From Bacteroidales bacterium (GTDB lineage: Bacteria > Bacteroidota > Bacteroidia > Bacteroidales > PUMT01): DNA of 7,003 bases. A model generated the notes under the pieces. That model saw only the letters and a program-made list of their open reading frames with translations. It searched no databases and had not been told where the DNA came from. Positions 4,862 to 7,003 of the stretch are shown one piece after another. The stretch is taken from the NCBI GenBank assembly GCA_007132365.1, contig SLOS01000189.1, positions 1-7,003 on the forward strand. The letters run 5' to 3'. The position numbers and the translations under genes are program-made. The stretch's first letter is position 1, and each line of letters starts with the position of its first letter.

Positions 4862-6817
4862 ATGAAGTTTATGCAACGGTTGTGTCTGTTTTTGCTGGTA
4901 TTTACGATTACCAGCGGGTTGTTTTCCCAGGAACTTTCTACCGGGAGTAACCGTGCTGCAAGATTTTTTCGTTCAGGATTGCAACAGTATGAGCTTCTGC
5001 ATTACCAGGAGGCTCTTGAACTTTTTAAAAGAGCTATTGCGGCCGACAGGAATTTTCATGAGGCATATCTCCTTGCTGGTGATGTCTGTTTTGATATGGG
5101 AGAATATCGCAAGGCTGCCGGCTATTTCAAACAGGCGGTTACGCTCGATCCGGATTTTTATCCACTGGCCTGGTTAAATATGGGTAATTCATGGATGGCA
5201 ACCGGCGAATATGAGGAGGCACGGAATTCCTTTATTATCCTTGCATCTCATCCGGGTGTATCTGAAAGGTATCATCGTTTAGCCGATCAGAAGATAAAAA
5301 ACTGTGATTTTGCCATCAATGCAATACAAAATCCGGTTCCGTTTGATCCGGTCAACATCGGGTCTGCAGTCAACACCGGTGATGATGAGTACTGGCCCAC
5401 CCTGACTGCAGATGAGCAGACTCTGATATTTACCAGGCAGACAAAACGGAATCCCGCCGGCAGAAGGTTTCCCGGAAATCTGCGGGAGGATTTTTATGTG
5501 AGTTACTATGTTAACGGGGAATGGGGTGCGGCAAGGAACATTGGGCCACCGCTGAATTCGGAACTTAATGAAGGTGCTCCTTCGGTAACGGCTGACGGAA
5601 GGCATATTTTCTTTACCGCCTGTAACCGGGAGGACGGATTGGGCAGCTGTGACATTTATTTTGCTGAAAGACTGGGTGACAGATGGGGCGAACCGGTTAA
5701 CCTGGGTTCTCCCGTCAATACTTCATCATGGGAAGCTCAGCCCTCAATCTCACCAGATGGGAAAGTTCTTTATTTTGCCAGTAACCGGCAGGGAGGGCAC
5801 GGTAAAATGGATCTATGGTATTCACGGATAGCAGCAGATGGAAATTGGGGAAAACCTGTTAACCTGGGAGAGGTTATAAACACTGATGGTAATGAGATGT
5901 CACCTTTCATTCACCCTGACAATAAAACATTATATTTTTCCTCCGATGGTCATACAGGAATGGGGGGGTATGATCTTTTTGTTACCCGGAGAAATGATGA
6001 GGGTGTGTGGGGTGAGCCTGAAAATCTTGGTTATCCCTTAAATACCCATTATGATGAAATTGGTCTTATAGTTAATGCACGAGGTGACCGGGGATATTTT
6101 GCATCTGACAGACTTACCGGGGAGGTGCGTGATATTTACTCTTTTGAACTTCATTCAACAGCCCGTCCACTGGAGGTTTCCTATATGAAAGGAACTGTTT
6201 ATGATGCCGTTACCCGAAAAAGACTGAATGCCAGCTTTGAGCTTATAGACCTGCTGACCGCTGAAACTGTTATTCAATCCTGGTCTGATCCTGTTACAGG
6301 TGAGTTCCTTGTACCGATTGCCACCGGGAGGGACTATGCGTTGAATGTGTCGGGAAGCGGTTACCTGTTCTACTCCGATCATTTTTCACTGAGCGGCTTT
6401 GCCCATCAGACCGACCCATATCTGAAGGATGTACCGTTGAATCCCATAAGGGAGGGTGAAAAGACCATTCTGCGAAATATCTTTTTTGAATTCGACAGCT
6501 ATGAATTAATGTCTGAATCAATTGTCGAACTTGACAAGCTGGTTGAATTCCTGGGTAATAATCCTGATATCCGGGTAAGGATAAATGGTCACACTGACAA
6601 CATTGGTGATCCTGAATATAATATGGAACTGTCGGAGAGGAGGACAGAGTCTGTTGCCAACTATCTTGCAAGCTCAGGTATCGATATGACCAGGATTGAA
6701 TATGCGGGTTTCGGAGAGACCATGCCCGTGGCTGACAATGATACGGAAGAGGGCAGGGCTGAAAACAGGCGAACCGAATTTGAGATTATCGGTATTGAGG
6801 ACAGACAAAATAATTAA
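4862..6817 (+). CDS. OmpA-family envelope protein with TPR, five-bladed propeller and regulatory domain (PorE-like layout)
   Basis: This 651-residue protein starts with a signal peptide (residues 1 to about 23, ending GLFSQ). No lipobox cysteine is seen, so it is probably a soluble periplasmic protein. TPR repeats cover about 30-150 (ALELFKRAI; AAGYFKQAVTLDP; WLNMGNSWMATGEYEEA). Five PD40-type propeller blades follow, with strands starting near 179, 240, 295, 348 and 401 (SPDGKVLYFASNR is the clearest). A carboxypeptidase-regulatory-like beta domain covers about 442-510, then an OmpA C-terminal peptidoglycan-binding domain from 537 with NGHTDN. Asp579 and Arg594 are spaced like the diaminopimelate-binding pair of OmpA. 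The same domain order occurs in PorE of the type IX secretion system, but that protein is a lipoprotein and Bacteroidota carry many paralogues, so I do not assign the name. A second ATG at 4871 is a possible start. No T9SS gene is adjacent. Confidence 0.9.
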   Translation: MKFMQRLCLFLLVFTITSGLFSQELSTGSNRAARFFRSGLQQYELLHYQEALELFKRAIAADRNFHEAYLLAGDVCFDMGEYRKAAGYFKQAVTLDPDFYPLAWLNMGNSWMATGEYEEARNSFIILASHPGVSERYHRLADQKIKNCDFAINAIQNPVPFDPVNIGSAVNTGDDEYWPTLTADEQTLIFTRQTKRNPAGRRFPGNLREDFYVSYYVNGEWGAARNIGPPLNSELNEGAPSVTADGRHIFFTACNREDGLGSCDIYFAERLGDRWGEPVNLGSPVNTSSWEAQPSISPDGKVLYFASNRQGGHGKMDLWYSRIAADGNWGKPVNLGEVINTDGNEMSPFIHPDNKTLYFSSDGHTGMGGYDLFVTRRNDEGVWGEPENLGYPLNTHYDEIGLIVNARGDRGYFASDRLTGEVRDIYSFELHSTARPLEVSYMKGTVYDAVTRKRLNASFELIDLLTAETVIQSWSDPVTGEFLVPIATGRDYALNVSGSGYLFYSDHFSLSGFAHQTDPYLKDVPLNPIREGEKTILRNIFFEFDSYELMSESIVELDKLVEFLGNNPDIRVRINGHTDNIGDPEYNMELSERRTESVANYLASSGIDMTRIEYAGFGETMPVADNDTEEGRAENRRTEFEIIGIEDRQNN

Positions 6818-6818
6818 C

Positions 6819-6845
6819 CCCGGATCCGTTTCTTTTTTCACCGGG
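6819..6845. terminator. Weak dyad between convergent genes
   Basis: CCCGG (6819-6823) pairs with CCGGG (6841-6845) across 17 bases that include a run of six Ts. It sits in the 20-base gap between the two convergent stop codons and reaches into the minus-strand gene end. It could be a shared terminator, but the stem is short and no T-run follows it on either strand. Confidence 0.25.
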
Positions 6846-7003
6846 TTTCTGCTTTTACCTCTATAGTGGGGGGAGAGGCAATGTGTTTCTTGACCGTGCA
6901 CAGGTCTGCTGCCTTTATTACCGCATCCTTGTATTTTTCCGGGAAACTTTCGGGCAGTTGTATATCTATGTTGATTTTGTCAATCAGTCTTTTTTCGGAA
7001 TTG
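6838..7003 (-). CDS. OsmC/Ohr-family protein, C-terminal end (truncated by window)
   Basis: On the minus strand the frame enters at 7003 with no start in view and ends at TGA (6840-6838), giving 54 residues. The visible end carries LPESFPEKYKDAVIKAADLC followed by TVKKHIASPPTIEV. This is the last helix and strand of OsmC-fold proteins, including the second conserved cysteine (DLCTVKK). OsmC and Ohr proteins are cytoplasmic thiol peroxidases that reduce organic hydroperoxides, but this subtype resembles the less characterised YhfA-like branch, for which peroxidase activity is less certain. The first reactive cysteine lies outside the window. The gene converges on the OmpA-family gene with only 20 bases between stop codons. 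Confidence 0.75.
   Translation of the reverse strand, partial: NSEKRLIDKINIDIQLPESFPEKYKDAVIKAADLCTVKKHIASPPTIEVKAETR

Noticed and set aside
6674..6901. 75-codon minus-strand open frame at the end of the OmpA-family gene
   Set aside because: The neighbouring minus frame ending at 6838 reads as a clear OsmC-family C-terminus, and the two cannot both be coding.

Overview
The window looks like an ordinary chromosomal segment of a member of the Bacteroidota, probably a free-living or marine/anaerobic Bacteroidales or Marinilabiliales-type organism. The reasons are a formiminotransferase-cyclodeaminase C-terminus of Bacteroidota type, a lipoprotein alkaline phosphatase resembling the Antarctic TAB5 enzyme, an OmpA-family protein with the TPR / beta-propeller / regulatory-domain / OmpA order typical of this phylum, AT-rich leaders without clear Shine-Dalgarno sites, and TAnnTTTG-type promoter boxes. 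Lineage is inferred from protein character only.

Layout. 1-405 (+): 3' end of a folate/histidine-catabolism gene (ftcD). 406-668: AT-rich intergenic stretch with two copies of a short repeat, a 15-bp inverted repeat and a possible cysD leader. 669-2845 (+): cysD-cysN, overlapping by one base, encoding ATP sulfurylase. 2846-3044: intergenic region with a third repeat copy and a promoter-like box. 3045-4124 (+): exported lipoprotein alkaline phosphatase, followed by a good intrinsic terminator (4147-4183). 4226-4846 (+): queE, 7-deazaguanine synthesis. 4862-6817 (+): large OmpA-family periplasmic protein, 15 bases after queE and possibly cotranscribed with it. 6838-7003 (-): C-terminal end of an OsmC-family protein, convergent with the OmpA-family gene and running off the window.

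The genes do not form one pathway. CysDN makes adenylyl sulfate from sulfate and ATP, but no APS kinase, APS/PAPS reductase or sulfite reductase lies in the window. The phosphatase would release phosphate from organic esters at the cell envelope. QueE supplies a step towards queuosine, and the OmpA-family protein probably links the outer membrane or a periplasmic complex to peptidoglycan.

I found no clear new multi-gene system. The most interesting unexplained signal is a short AT-rich repeat, present three times in the same orientation. Two copies identical at 39 of 41 positions bracket the cysDN operon. It may be a dispersed intergenic repeat or a shared promoter/operator element.
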